Shown here piece after piece: positions 8,977-21,170 of a stretch of 64,000 nt of DNA. Origin of the DNA: BOG-908 sp963692875 (GTDB lineage: Bacteria; Pseudomonadota; Alphaproteobacteria; Acetobacterales; Acetobacteraceae); the NCBI GenBank assembly GCA_965198755.1, contig OZ240673.1:3286001-3350000 (forward strand). The letters are read 5' to 3'. Numbering within the stretch: the stretch's first letter is position 1; every line of letters begins with the position of its first letter. A program made the position numbers and the translations under genes. Below the pieces are notes generated by a model, which saw nothing but the letters and a program-made list of their open reading frames with translations, was not told the DNA's origin and ran no database searches.

Positions 8977-11002
8977 GCGCGTGCCGCAAGCTCGGCGCCG
9001 GTGCCCGCAGCTTCTGCCGAATGGTCGCCTCCGCCACTGGGCAGGCGTTATCCTTGCCTACGCCGAATTGGATCGTCGGCAGCAACGCACCCAGAGGCGT
9101 CAGCACGATCCCAAGCCCCACCGCGGCGCCGGCCCGGGCAACCACCTCCTCGCCTGGCCGGATCGAGGGGCTGGTGATCGGCCCTGTCAGGTCGATCGGG
9201 CCGGGCAGCGAGCCGATGGAGAAGCCTTTCGAGCGCGTAGTCAGCGCGTAGTTCATGGTCTGGTTACGTAGGTCGATAGTCCCGTTGCCGGTCACCCGTG
9301 CCTCATTGGTGTCGAGCAGGAAGGTCTTGGTGTCCACCACGCCCTGGCGCAACTGCCAGTCGAGGTCGAAGCAGTCGATCTTGGCGCGGTTCGGCACGCC
9401 GATGGCGGAGAGCACGGCGTTGCCGAATTCCAGCCCGGCGATGTCCACCAGCAGGGCGGAGACGTCGCCGGCGCTGACCAGCACCAGCTTCAGCTCGCCG
9501 TTGCCCTGGCCCATCATGCTGGCCAGCGAGTTGCCGTTGGTGTCGATGCGCGCTTCGCCGCCGATGATGCCTCGGCCCTTGAAGCTGTGCGTGGCAGCCA
9601 TCAGCCTAGACAGGTTGATGTGCTGGAAGCCGATGTCGGCGTTGGCGTGCACAAGGTCGTGCGCGTCCGGGCTCAGCTCGATGACGCTGACGATGTTGCC
9701 GTCGCCGACCACGAAGTCGAGCGGGTGCAGGCTGATCTTGCCGTCCACGATGTCCAGCGTGACCAGCAGCTTGTCGAACGGGGTGAACTTGTTTTCGATG
9801 TGCTCGGCGCGGTATTTCAGGTGGATGTCGGCCGCGCGGATCTTCGGCAGGCTGATCGGCGTGCTGGGGAACAGCGACTTGCTCGCCTTTGCCTTCGCCT
9901 GCTCATGGCGTTCGGTGGCATTCTGCCCGGCCACGTTCGCCTTGCCGGCCGGAGTGCCGATGAAGCCGCCGAGGTCGGCCAGGTCCACCCGGCGGGAGGC
10001 CAGGTCCATCGTCACGTCCGGCGGCGCGTCTCGGCGCGGCTCGCCGGTGATGGTGCCTTCGAGGTCGGAGCTACCGACGCGGCCCTCGAAGTTGGTGAAG
10101 CGGATGCGCGGCGGCGCGTAGTCCAAATTGCCGGAGATGGCGAAGGGCGGGGTCTGCGGAATGGGGATGCCGGTCAGCGAATACAGCTGCGCCATGTCCG
10201 GGCCGGAGAAGGACAGCTTCAGCTTTGCACCGGCGAAGTTCAGCGGGTTCTGCACGGTGCCAACCAGCGACGCCTTGGTTTGGCCGTTCGCCACATGCAG
10301 GTCGATCGGGTAGGGGTGCTGGGCGTCGCGCAGGCTGAGCAGCGCGCCCCCTACGAAGCGGCTGGTGATCGGCTGGGCGGCGTAGGTACCGTGGGAGTCC
10401 ACTACGATGGCCGCCGGCTCGTTACCGGACGCGGGGCGGGTGGAGATGGCGGCGGTGAAGTTGGACTTCGCTTTCGGGTCCACGATGTGGGCGGTGCCGT
10501 CGTTGATCTGCAGGTCGCCGATCTGCGGCGGCGGCGTGGGCTTCGCACCCGGTTTGGCCGCCGGCAGCTTGATGGTGAAGTTGTTGGACCCGTCCGCCAG
10601 CGCGGTGGCGTGGATGTCCGGGTGGTCCACGGTGATGCCCGGCAGCACGATGGCGCGGTGGTTGATGTACTCCATCACGTTGGCCACGATGGTCAGCCGG
10701 CCGACGCGCGCCAGCGGATCCGGGCTCGCGAAGCCGTCCGGGTTGGCAACCACCACGTTGTCGGCGGCCACCGTGGTGGTCCGGCCGAGTCGGACGTGCA
10801 GGTGGTCCATGGTGACGCGGCGGCCGATGGCGGCCGACGCCTGGCGGTCCACCAGGGGGATGAACCAGTCCCAGTTCCACAGCAAGATCAGCACGACGAT
10901 GCCGAGGATGAGGGCGCCGAATATGCCGCCGGCGATCTTGAGGCCGAGGTGGCGACGGCGTGGGCGCGCGGTAGTTGCCGGCTGAGTGGTCGACTGGTCC
11001 AT
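8969..11002 (-). CDS. AsmA family protein
   Basis: A 677-residue protein with one N-terminal membrane anchor (about residues 18-43, LKIAGGIFGALILGIVVL) followed by a long beta-rich region. It has the AsmA-type opening DRQASAAIGRRVTMDHLHV and the C-terminal AsmA signature with repeated GNGTIDLRNQTMNYALTT and RPGEEV. AsmA-like proteins are inner-membrane anchored and belong to the lipid-bridge superfamily thought to move phospholipid or affect outer-membrane assembly. The ATG at 11002 is preferred; the frame stays open upstream through elements 5 and 6 but reads repeat-encoded peptide there. Confidence 0.85.
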   Translation of the reverse strand: MDQSTTQPATTARPRRRHLGLKIAGGIFGALILGIVVLILLWNWDWFIPLVDRQASAAIGRRVTMDHLHVRLGRTTTVAADNVVVANPDGFASPDPLARVGRLTIVANVMEYINHRAIVLPGITVDHPDIHATALADGSNNFTIKLPAAKPGAKPTPPPQIGDLQINDGTAHIVDPKAKSNFTAAISTRPASGNEPAAIVVDSHGTYAAQPITSRFVGGALLSLRDAQHPYPIDLHVANGQTKASLVGTVQNPLNFAGAKLKLSFSGPDMAQLYSLTGIPIPQTPPFAISGNLDYAPPRIRFTNFEGRVGSSDLEGTITGEPRRDAPPDVTMDLASRRVDLADLGGFIGTPAGKANVAGQNATERHEQAKAKASKSLFPSTPISLPKIRAADIHLKYRAEHIENKFTPFDKLLVTLDIVDGKISLHPLDFVVGDGNIVSVIELSPDAHDLVHANADIGFQHINLSRLMAATHSFKGRGIIGGEARIDTNGNSLASMMGQGNGELKLVLVSAGDVSALLVDIAGLEFGNAVLSAIGVPNRAKIDCFDLDWQLRQGVVDTKTFLLDTNEARVTGNGTIDLRNQTMNYALTTRSKGFSIGSLPGPIDLTGPITSPSIRPGEEVVARAGAAVGLGIVLTPLGALLPTIQFGVGKDNACPVAEATIRQKLRAPAPSLRHAHK

Positions 11003-11042
11003 GGTCGGCGAACGTTCGGGTTGCGGGGCAGGTTTCGGGGAG

Positions 11043-11181
11043 GAAGCGAGCGGTTCTTTTTTGAAAAAAAAGAAGCAAAAAACTTTTGTTTCCTTGGGCG
11101 CGTGCTGCAGAAACCTCCGCGACAGCCGGACCAAAAGTCTTTTGCTTCTTTTCTTCAGAAAAGAAGGCCTTGCCTTTCTGC
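11043..11181. repeat. palindromic intergenic repeat, element 5
   Basis: Hybrid left arm: it opens as GGTTC but closes as GAAGC, so the stem end is mismatched. Middle class A reversed (GCGTGCTGCAGAAACC, CCGCGACAGC); right arm tip iii. Confidence 0.85.
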
Positions 11182-11242
11182 CGAACCTCGAAGGTCCAGA
11201 CCCGCTGGCATCAGAAAGGCTGTCGCACCGTGCCCTCCAGCG

Positions 11243-11312
11243 CGCCCAAGAGAATAAAATTTTTTCGGTTCTTTTTTTCAAAAAAGAACTGCTTGCTTGC
11301 TTGCTTGCTATC
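11243..11312. repeat. palindromic repeat, element 6 (right half only)
   Basis: Only the class A tail (GCGCGCCCAAGAGAA), a mutated link and the right arm (GGTTC/GAAC, tip i) followed by four GCTT units remain. It stands 60 bp from element 5 upstream of QueD-like gene's stop. Confidence 0.8.
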
Positions 11313-11332
11313 CCGTCTCCGGTTTGCCGGAA

Positions 11333-11812
11333 TCACCTGACAGGCGGCGTGAACGACGCCGCGTTGCCCGGGTGTTCGCTCACCTCCACCATCTCGCAGA
11401 AAACCCGCGCCCCTGTTTCGCGGGTCAGGAAGTCGCTCGTCCAGGCTTGCGCCAAGGCGGCAAACGCCTCGCAGCCGACGGCGCTCACCACCCGCAGCTG
11501 CGCCAGGCCCTGTGCCTCCAGCGCGTGGAATGCGGCGAGGTCAGGGTCGTCCTGCGCCGCCAGCAGGGTGTGGTCGAACATCGATTGCAGCCAGGCGCGC
11601 AGCGGTTTCAGCCCGCCGAAGTCGATGCACCAGCCGCGGTCGTCCAGCGTGTCCGCCACGAACACGAAGCGGAAGCCGAGCGCGTAGCCGTGCAGGAAGC
11701 GGCAATGCGAGTGGCTGGCCTGCCACTGCCGAAACACGCAGGACAGGCCCTGGTCCTGGCCGTACGTCTTGGTCACGCGCCAGCGTCCCGACTGGATGGA
11801 TAGTGGGGTCAT
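11333..11812 (-). CDS. QueD-like 6-pyruvoyl-tetrahydropterin synthase family protein
   Basis: A 159-residue member of the PTPS/QueD fold (T-fold) family. QueD makes 6-carboxytetrahydropterin in the queuosine/preQ0 pathway. Seen: SHSHCRFLHGYALGF corresponds to the zinc region, CIDFGGLK to the IDF motif and MFDHTLL to the catalytic Asp-His. The second histidine of the usual zinc motif HGH is tyrosine (HGY), so the metal site or function may be altered; some alphaproteobacterial paralogues share this look. It is divergently oriented to cysH across a 199-bp regulatory gap. The family call is firm; the queuosine role is not. Confidence 0.7.
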   Translation of the reverse strand: MTPLSIQSGRWRVTKTYGQDQGLSCVFRQWQASHSHCRFLHGYALGFRFVFVADTLDDRGWCIDFGGLKPLRAWLQSMFDHTLLAAQDDPDLAAFHALEAQGLAQLRVVSAVGCEAFAALAQAWTSDFLTRETGARVFCEMVEVSEHPGNAASFTPPVR

Positions 11813-11921
11813 GGTGCGCAGGTAGGTCCGGCGCCGGGCAGGGTCAAACAGCTTGCCTTAACCACACAAGCCGCTCGTGTAATCCCTACGAACTGACTCC
11901 GCTTTGCGTGTTGTGCATCTC

Positions 11922-11950
11922 AGGTTCAACGCAACACGGGCGTTGAACCT
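11922..11950. promoter_or_regulatory. 11-bp perfect inverted repeat upstream of cysH
   Basis: AGGTTCAACGC (11922-11932) and GCGTTGAACCT (11940-11950) are exact inverted copies around a 7-nt spacer, 61 bp before the cysH start and 109 bp from the divergent QueD-like start. It could be an operator for a dimeric regulator of sulfate assimilation or an RNA hairpin; no T-run follows, so it is not a typical terminator. Confidence 0.5.
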
Positions 11951-12011
11951 TCCATATGCACTTCTGCGACGGGCAGATTTGCTGTTGTCTGGCCGCATTG
12001 GAGAGAGCGCG

Positions 12012-12740
12012 ATGTTCGACTGCATGACGTTCGATCGCCCGGCCGACCTGCTGCCCGACGCCGCTCCGCTACTGGCGCCGCACGTGGCCGACAGCCTGGA
12101 CCAGCTGTGCCAGGCGATCCGGCACGACCACCCAGGGCGCGTCGCCGTCGTCTCCTCCTTCGGTGCGGAGTCCGCGGTGCTGCTGGCGCTGGTGGCCGAA
12201 ATCGACCCCGCGACGCCGGTGATCTTCGTGGAGACGCGCCAGCACTTCGCCGAGACGCTCGCCTACCGCGACGCGCTGGTGGCCCATCTCGGCCTGACCG
12301 GCGTGCGCAGCGTCGGCCCGACCGACGCCGAGGTGGCCGACATCGACCCGACTGCCGAACTGTGGCGCTACGACCCCGACGCCTGCTGCGCCTTCCGCAA
12401 AGTGACGCCGCTGGAGCGCGCGCTGGCCCCGTTCGAGGCGTGGATCAGCGGCCGCAAGCGGCACCAGACGCTGACCCGCCGCGCGCTGCCGCTGCGCGAA
12501 GAGGTGGACGGCAAGATCAAGTTTAACCCGCTGGCCGCCTGGACGGCCGAGCAGATCGAGGCGGAGATGGTGGCGCGCGACCTGCCGCGGCACGCGCTGA
12601 GCCTGGCGGAATACCAGTCGATCGGGTGCGCCACCTGCACGCGGGCCGTGGCGGCCGGCGAGGACCCGCGCAGCGGTCGCTGGGCAGGGACCGGCAAGGT
12701 GGAGTGCGGCATTCACCGGGACGCCGGGGCTAATATTTAG
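12012..12740 (+). CDS. cysH: phosphoadenylyl/adenylyl-sulfate reductase, iron-sulfur type
   Basis: A 242-residue reductase of assimilatory sulfate reduction that turns (phospho)adenylyl sulfate into sulfite. Seen: the nucleotide loop SSFGAESAVLL (residues 48-58), the cluster cysteines C125-C126 and C206/C209 (YQSIGCATCT) and the catalytic motif ECGIH with C232. The CC...CxxC set marks the 4Fe-4S type, which in most bacteria prefers APS over PAPS. The ATG at 12012 has GGAGAG 8 nt upstream. The gene stands alone on the plus strand with an inverted repeat in its leader. No other cys genes are in view. Confidence 0.92.
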   Translation: MFDCMTFDRPADLLPDAAPLLAPHVADSLDQLCQAIRHDHPGRVAVVSSFGAESAVLLALVAEIDPATPVIFVETRQHFAETLAYRDALVAHLGLTGVRSVGPTDAEVADIDPTAELWRYDPDACCAFRKVTPLERALAPFEAWISGRKRHQTLTRRALPLREEVDGKIKFNPLAAWTAEQIEAEMVARDLPRHALSLAEYQSIGCATCTRAVAAGEDPRSGRWAGTGKVECGIHRDAGANI

Positions 12741-12777
12741 CCTGTTCTTGGGCTGGGCTGCCGGTAGGAAGAGAAGA

Positions 12778-12877
12778 AAGCAAGGCCTGCTTTTTTGAAA
12801 AAAAGCAGCAAAAAACTTTTGGTTCGGCTGTCGCGGAGTGTTCTGCAAAGTGAAGCTGAGGAACAGAGTTTGTATCG
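12778..12877. repeat. palindromic repeat, element 7 (right arm lost)
   Basis: Left arm CTGC/GCAG tip i and the start of a class A middle (CTGTCGCGGAG, TTCTGCA) are clear. The right side survives only as GAGGAACAGAGTTTG. Confidence 0.85.
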
Positions 12878-12950
12878 GCGTAGCTCTGGTAAAGTGGCTG
12901 CCAGTTGCCGTTGCGGTGGTACAGCCGGAGCCGTTGGGTGTGAGGCTTGC

Positions 12951-13025
12951 CTAACGGCGACAGCCTCGCGCCGGCAAGGCGAACGCCTGGTCGTGATCGA
13001 TGCGAAAGGCTGGGTGGACGTACAT
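12951..13025 (-). pseudogene. possible remnant of an FMN-binding (PaiB-like) regulator
   Basis: An ATG at 13025 opens MYVHPAFRIDHDQAFA, which looks like the first residues of FMN-binding negative regulators of the PaiB family, but a stop follows after 24 codons and no continuation was recognised downstream. It lies in the 490-bp gap between cysH and the oxoprolinase gene, between elements 7 and 8. The similarity is short and from memory of the family only. Confidence 0.25.
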
Positions 13026-13062
13026 TGGTGATACCGAACGGGTTTGGGCGTTAGCAAGGAGA

Positions 13063-13212
13063 GCAAGGCAAGCAGTTCTTTTTTGAAAAAAAGAACCAAA
13101 AAACTTTTGTTCCCGTTGGGTGTACCAGGATGAAAGCTGTCGTTTCAGCCGTCCGCGACAGCCGGAACAAAAGCTTTTTGCTTCTTTTCGAAAAGGAAGA
13201 CTCTTCCTTTCT
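13063..13212. repeat. palindromic intergenic repeat, element 8
   Basis: Left arm TTC/GAA tip i, middle class B reversed (GGTGTACC, TTTCAGCCGTCCGCGACAGC), right arm with a shortened tip (CTTCTTTTCGAAAAGGAAG). It ends about 20 bp before the oxoprolinase start. Confidence 0.9.
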
Positions 13213-13232
13213 CTACAGGCTAGGTGAAAACC

Positions 13233-16823
<3,591 letters not shown>

Positions 16824-16826
16824 GAA

Positions 16827-16970
16827 GACAGCAAGGCCTTCTTTTCTGAAGAAAAGAAGCAAAAGACTTTTGTCACGGCTGTCGCGGACTCCTCCGCACG
16901 GCACAACCCAGGGACCAAAAGTTTTTTGGTTTTTTTTTTCAAAAAAGAACCGCTTGCCTTGCCTTCCTGC
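16827..16970. repeat. palindromic intergenic repeat, element 9
   Basis: Left arm tip iii, middle class A forward, right arm tip i with an expanded T-run (ten T). It fills the gap between two convergent stop codons (16823 and 16972). Confidence 0.9.
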
Positions 16971-16971
16971 T

Positions 16972-19900
16972 TCACTGCTCCGCCGCGGCCGCCATGAACG
17001 AGAGCCGCCGTTTCGGCTCCGGCCGGCCGAACAGGTAGCCCTGCGCGTGCGTGCATCCTTCCGCCCGCAATATGGCCACTTGCTCCGCGCTCTCCACGCC
17101 CTCGGCCGTCACCGGAATGTTCAGGCTGCGGCCAAGGCCCAGAATGGTGCGGGTGATACTTGCCGCGTCCTCCTGCTTGCAGATATCGGAGACGAAGGAG
17201 CGGTCGATCTTGATGCGGTCGAACTGGAACCAGCGCAGGTAGCTGAGCGAAGAGAACCCGGTGCCGAAATCGTCGAGCGCGATCTTCACCCCGCAGGCGC
17301 GTATCTGGCGGAGCGTGAACAGCGCGGCGTCGTCGTCGAGCAGCATCGTCGTCTCGGTCACCTCGACCTCCACCCGGCGCGGGTCGATGCCGGTTTCGCC
17401 CAGCGCCTCCTGCAGCCGCTCGAGCAGCTCGCCGGAGCGGAACTGCATTGGCGAGACGTTGATCGCGACCGTAAGGTTGTCCGGCCAGTGCGCCGCGTCA
17501 GCACAGGCACGCTTCAGCGTCCAGGCGCCAAGCCTGTCGATGCTGCCGCTGCTCTCCGACAGCTTGACGAACTCGCCCGGCATGACGAGCCCGCGCGTCG
17601 GGTGGTTCCACCGCAGCAGCGCTTCGTAGCCGACGAGTGCCGGCGGGGCGGGCGGCCTGTCGTGCTCGGCTGCGGCGCTGTGGGGGCGCTGGATGCGGAC
17701 GACCGGCTGATAGAACAGCTCCATCTCCCGGTCGGGGTCGACCCGCCGCAGGTCCGCCGTCAGTGCCACGGCGCGCGCCTTGCCTTCGCCGGAGACGCTT
17801 CTGCCGGGCCGGGCACGGCGCTTGAGGCCGCGGCCAGCTCCGCCCTCCGGTGCCGCGCGGGTGAGGTCCGCCTGACGGCTTCTCACGATCCGGTCCCGCC
17901 CGGACGCCTTGGCCTCGTAAAGTGCGTCGTCTGCGCGGCCGACCAGGGACTCCCAGTCGTCGCCGCACACTGCTGCAGCCAGGCCGATCGAGCAGGTGAC
18001 GTGGATGGTGTGGTCCGAACCGGTTTCGAACACCTCGTCGCGGAACATGTCGTGGAACGCCGTCACCCGCTCGGCGCCGCTGCGGTCGTGGTCTTCGATG
18101 ACGATGAGGATCTCCTCGCCGCCGTAGCGCCCGACGCTATCGCCTGGCCTGGCGACCGTGCGGACGAGCTCGCCCACCCGGCGAAGCACCTGGTCGCCAT
18201 CGAGGTGGCCATACTCGTCGTTCACCCGCTTGAAGTGGTCGATGTCGATCAGTGCCACGAGCAGCTCGTTGTCGGCCATGACCCGCGACAGCTTGCCGGC
18301 CAGCCGGCTCTCGATCTCCGAGCGGTTCAGCAGGCCGGTCAGGCTGTCATGCGCGGCCTGGTGCTGCAGCTGGCGCGTGGCGTCGTCGACCATGCGCCGC
18401 AGGGTCGCCTGGCGGGCGAGGATGCGCTCGAAATTCAGGCGGACCGCACCGTAGAGGAGGGCGATCGCACAGATCAGCCACAGGCACTCCGCCCACCAGT
18501 GCCGCCACCAGGGGTAGCCGATGTCGATGGGCAGGGTCGCCGGCGGCGAGGCGCGGTGGGTGAGCTCGTCGTAGGCGACTACACTGAGCATGTGGTGGCC
18601 GGGCGGCACGAACGGGTAGCGGACGAGCCCGGACTGTGTTTCCGCCCAGCCGGCATCCACGCCGGACAACCTGTAGCGGAACGTCACGGAGTTCTCCGCC
18701 CCGTAGCTGGAGGTGCCGAACTGCACGGCGATGGCGTCCTGGGTGAACGGCAGCGAGCGGCCCAGCACCGGGCGGCCGCCGACCGTCTCCCCGCTGACGA
18801 ACGCGTGCAGCTCGCGGTCGGCGAACAGCCAGCCCGGGTCGAGCAGGTGCGACAGCCCCTGGCTGGTCACGATCCAGACCGAGCCGTCGGGGTCCTCGCG
18901 GAGGCCAAGCTGGTCCACGTCGTCCGACGCGAGCCCCGAATCGGCGTCCACCGACACCCAGCGCTGGCCGTCGAACACCGATACGCCGAGCGCGGTGCCT
19001 GCCCAGACCCAGCCCCTGTGGTCCACGATCACCGCGATGATGCTGTTGGTGCGCGTGTCCGACGTCCGGACCGGCGCGTAAGAGAGCACCGTCTGTCCGG
19101 ACAGCTCCAGGCAATACAGGCCGCCGGCGCCGCCGACCCACATGGCGTGTCCACGGCCGCGCGCCAAAGCGAGCGGCTCGAACCCGCCGCTCGGCCAGGC
19201 ACCCAGCACCGCCACGTCGGTCCCGTCGGCGCGGCGCCAGCGCATGTGGGCGTCGGCGACGTAGTACACGCCGCCTGCCCCGTCGCCCTCCATGCTGACG
19301 ACGGGGACGCGGGGCCCTTGGTCCAGGCTGGGACGCAGCTTTGCGCCCGGGTGGTCCTCGACCCGGAACAGCCCGCCAAGCGTGCCGACCCAGACCGTCT
19401 CGTCCGCGCCGGCGAGGATGGCGTTGACCGGCGGGACGTGCAGCTCGGTCGTCTCGTCCGAGAGCGGGTCAAGCACTTTGATGCCGTCGTCGGCGGAGCT
19501 GCGCCACAGCCTGCCCCGCGGCCCGATGGCGAGGGCGAAGGACGATCCGGGCAGCACGCGGCCGATACGCAGGGCGCCGGACCGCCGGACCACTTCGTCC
19601 ACACCGGTGTCGGTTGAGACCCATAACGAGGTCTCCGCCCCCTTGCCTACCGCGCCGCGGGCCGTCTGCCACGCCAGGCCATCCGACAGGCCGTCCGCCT
19701 TCTCCACCGTCTCCCAGTGGCTGAAGCCGAGCCAGCGGACGAGGCCCCGCCCTAGTACCTGAAACCACAGCTGTCCAGTGCTGTCCGTCAGCATGCTGAC
19801 GATGATGCCGGACGGCGCACCGTCATCGACGCTGAGCTCGTGCCAGCCGTCCTGGCGCATGACTGCCAGTCCGTGGTCTGCCTGGGTGAGGAGCGTGCCG

Positions 19901-20781
19901 TCCGGCGCCCTGAACAGGCCAAGCTTCGTCGTGTAGTTCACGTAACGGCCGCCCTGGTCGGGCAGGTCGACAACGTTGGCCTGGCCGGACGCGGGGTCGA
20001 GGTCTGCGACGGCGGTCGACGACCTGGCGAAGACGTGGCCGGCCCGCCCGGCGGTGACGTCCAGCCAGGCGCCACGCTGTGCCCCGCCCGGTCTGTAACA
20101 CCTTACGGAGCCAGGGTCGGCCGTGCAGATCCGTCCGTCCTCGAAGGTTTCCCACAACCGGCCGGCAACGGAGAACACCGCCTTGGCGCCGCGCAGAAGG
20201 TCGGCTTCCTTCGGTCCGTAGGCCATCGGCTCGGTATGCGGCGTGCCCGCGTCAGGCAAGACGATTCGCTGCGTGGTGTCGGACACCAAAAGCACCAGCC
20301 CGTCGCGCCAGCGGGTGAGGCGTCGGACGCCTTCGCTGTAGAAGTTTTGTGCCGGATGCCTCACCGGCTGGAAGCTGAGCGCTTCGGGCGAATGTGACGA
20401 ACCGGCCGGCCGGTCCGAGACGAACACCTCGTCCGCGTATCCCACCGCGACGCGCCCCTCCTGGGTCAGCGCGATGCTGTAGACCGGGTTGCCCTGACGT
20501 AGGCCCTGATCCGGACCAAGATTGAAGAATCGTCTACCGTCGTAAGCAAAGACACCGTGTTCAGTGCACACGAGTATGAATCCGGACGGGTCCTGCAACA
20601 TACAGGAGCCGCCCAAGCTCATTAGACCCTGGTTTATATTGTAGAGTTGGAAATTTGACCGTTCGGCGCGCGCGTTGGTCAACCAGAAAAGGCCGATGGC
20701 GCAACTGACGAGTATTATCGTCCGGATTGCGCTCACCGGTAATCGTATGACGGCCTGTGCACACGCCATGCCCGGGTTCAC
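16972..20781 (-). CDS. membrane sensor with propeller, Y_Y_Y, GGDEF and EAL domains
   Basis: A 1269-residue inner-membrane protein for cyclic-di-GMP turnover. Order seen: N-terminal signal anchor (about 18-38), a long periplasmic beta-propeller of two-component-regulator type repeats (about 45-670, with many IWVGT-like strands), a Y_Y_Y-type domain (FRYRLSGVDAGWAET), a membrane helix near 757-780, a GGDEF domain with the active-site variant GGEEI near 885, and an EAL domain with YEALLRW near 1054, DDFGTGFSSLSYL and KIDRSFV. Both catalytic motifs look intact, so it could make or degrade the messenger in response to an extracellular glycan or similar ligand. The start is GTG at 20781 or ATG at 20769; neither has an ideal ribosome site. 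Confidence 0.88.
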   Translation of the reverse strand: MNPGMACAQAVIRLPVSAIRTIILVSCAIGLFWLTNARAERSNFQLYNINQGLMSLGGSCMLQDPSGFILVCTEHGVFAYDGRRFFNLGPDQGLRQGNPVYSIALTQEGRVAVGYADEVFVSDRPAGSSHSPEALSFQPVRHPAQNFYSEGVRRLTRWRDGLVLLVSDTTQRIVLPDAGTPHTEPMAYGPKEADLLRGAKAVFSVAGRLWETFEDGRICTADPGSVRCYRPGGAQRGAWLDVTAGRAGHVFARSSTAVADLDPASGQANVVDLPDQGGRYVNYTTKLGLFRAPDGTLLTQADHGLAVMRQDGWHELSVDDGAPSGIIVSMLTDSTGQLWFQVLGRGLVRWLGFSHWETVEKADGLSDGLAWQTARGAVGKGAETSLWVSTDTGVDEVVRRSGALRIGRVLPGSSFALAIGPRGRLWRSSADDGIKVLDPLSDETTELHVPPVNAILAGADETVWVGTLGGLFRVEDHPGAKLRPSLDQGPRVPVVSMEGDGAGGVYYVADAHMRWRRADGTDVAVLGAWPSGGFEPLALARGRGHAMWVGGAGGLYCLELSGQTVLSYAPVRTSDTRTNSIIAVIVDHRGWVWAGTALGVSVFDGQRWVSVDADSGLASDDVDQLGLREDPDGSVWIVTSQGLSHLLDPGWLFADRELHAFVSGETVGGRPVLGRSLPFTQDAIAVQFGTSSYGAENSVTFRYRLSGVDAGWAETQSGLVRYPFVPPGHHMLSVVAYDELTHRASPPATLPIDIGYPWWRHWWAECLWLICAIALLYGAVRLNFERILARQATLRRMVDDATRQLQHQAAHDSLTGLLNRSEIESRLAGKLSRVMADNELLVALIDIDHFKRVNDEYGHLDGDQVLRRVGELVRTVARPGDSVGRYGGEEILIVIEDHDRSGAERVTAFHDMFRDEVFETGSDHTIHVTCSIGLAAAVCGDDWESLVGRADDALYEAKASGRDRIVRSRQADLTRAAPEGGAGRGLKRRARPGRSVSGEGKARAVALTADLRRVDPDREMELFYQPVVRIQRPHSAAAEHDRPPAPPALVGYEALLRWNHPTRGLVMPGEFVKLSESSGSIDRLGAWTLKRACADAAHWPDNLTVAINVSPMQFRSGELLERLQEALGETGIDPRRVEVEVTETTMLLDDDAALFTLRQIRACGVKIALDDFGTGFSSLSYLRWFQFDRIKIDRSFVSDICKQEDAASITRTILGLGRSLNIPVTAEGVESAEQVAILRAEGCTHAQGYLFGRPEPKRRLSFMAAAAEQ

Positions 20782-20948
20782 AGACCTCTAGAGTCGCAAA
20801 CCGAGAACTGTTCTGGGCCGGACGACCGCAGGCTAGCTATTTGGAGGAAAAAAACAACCCCTGCGTGCTAGCTGCGGCCATCTCTAACAACAATAATGAA
20901 TAGTCTTGGCGCTTTGCCTCGATACACGCCCGAGTTTGCCGCTGGCGA

Positions 20949-21170
20949 TCACGGGTAGTGATGCATAACGCCTGGAAGTGTATCGCCATCCAGGCCGGCA
21001 ACACGCGACTGGCTGCTGGGTTCAGCACTGGAGGACGTAAGCACGGCGTTGCCGGCGACCTGGGGAACAGCCGCATTGGACTGGAAAGGAATTGCGACCG
21101 ACGCAATCACCAAGGAGGCCAGAGCCAGTCCGGACCGGCGTGAAATAAAGCCCTGCGAACGAATGACCAT
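20949..21170 (-). CDS. small predicted secreted protein
   Basis: A 73-residue frame from an ATG at 21170 with GGAG 8 nt upstream. Residues 1-33 form a plausible signal peptide (basic start, then SGLALASLVIASVAIPF, ending near SNAA), leaving a mature peptide of about 40 residues rich in Ser, Ala and Val. No family is recognised. The good ribosome site and the signal-like composition argue for a gene; the short length and the AT-richer surroundings argue for caution. It could also be the start of a longer protein cut short by a stop. Confidence 0.4.
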   Translation of the reverse strand: MVIRSQGFISRRSGLALASLVIASVAIPFQSNAAVPQVAGNAVLTSSSAEPSSQSRVAGLDGDTLPGVMHHYP

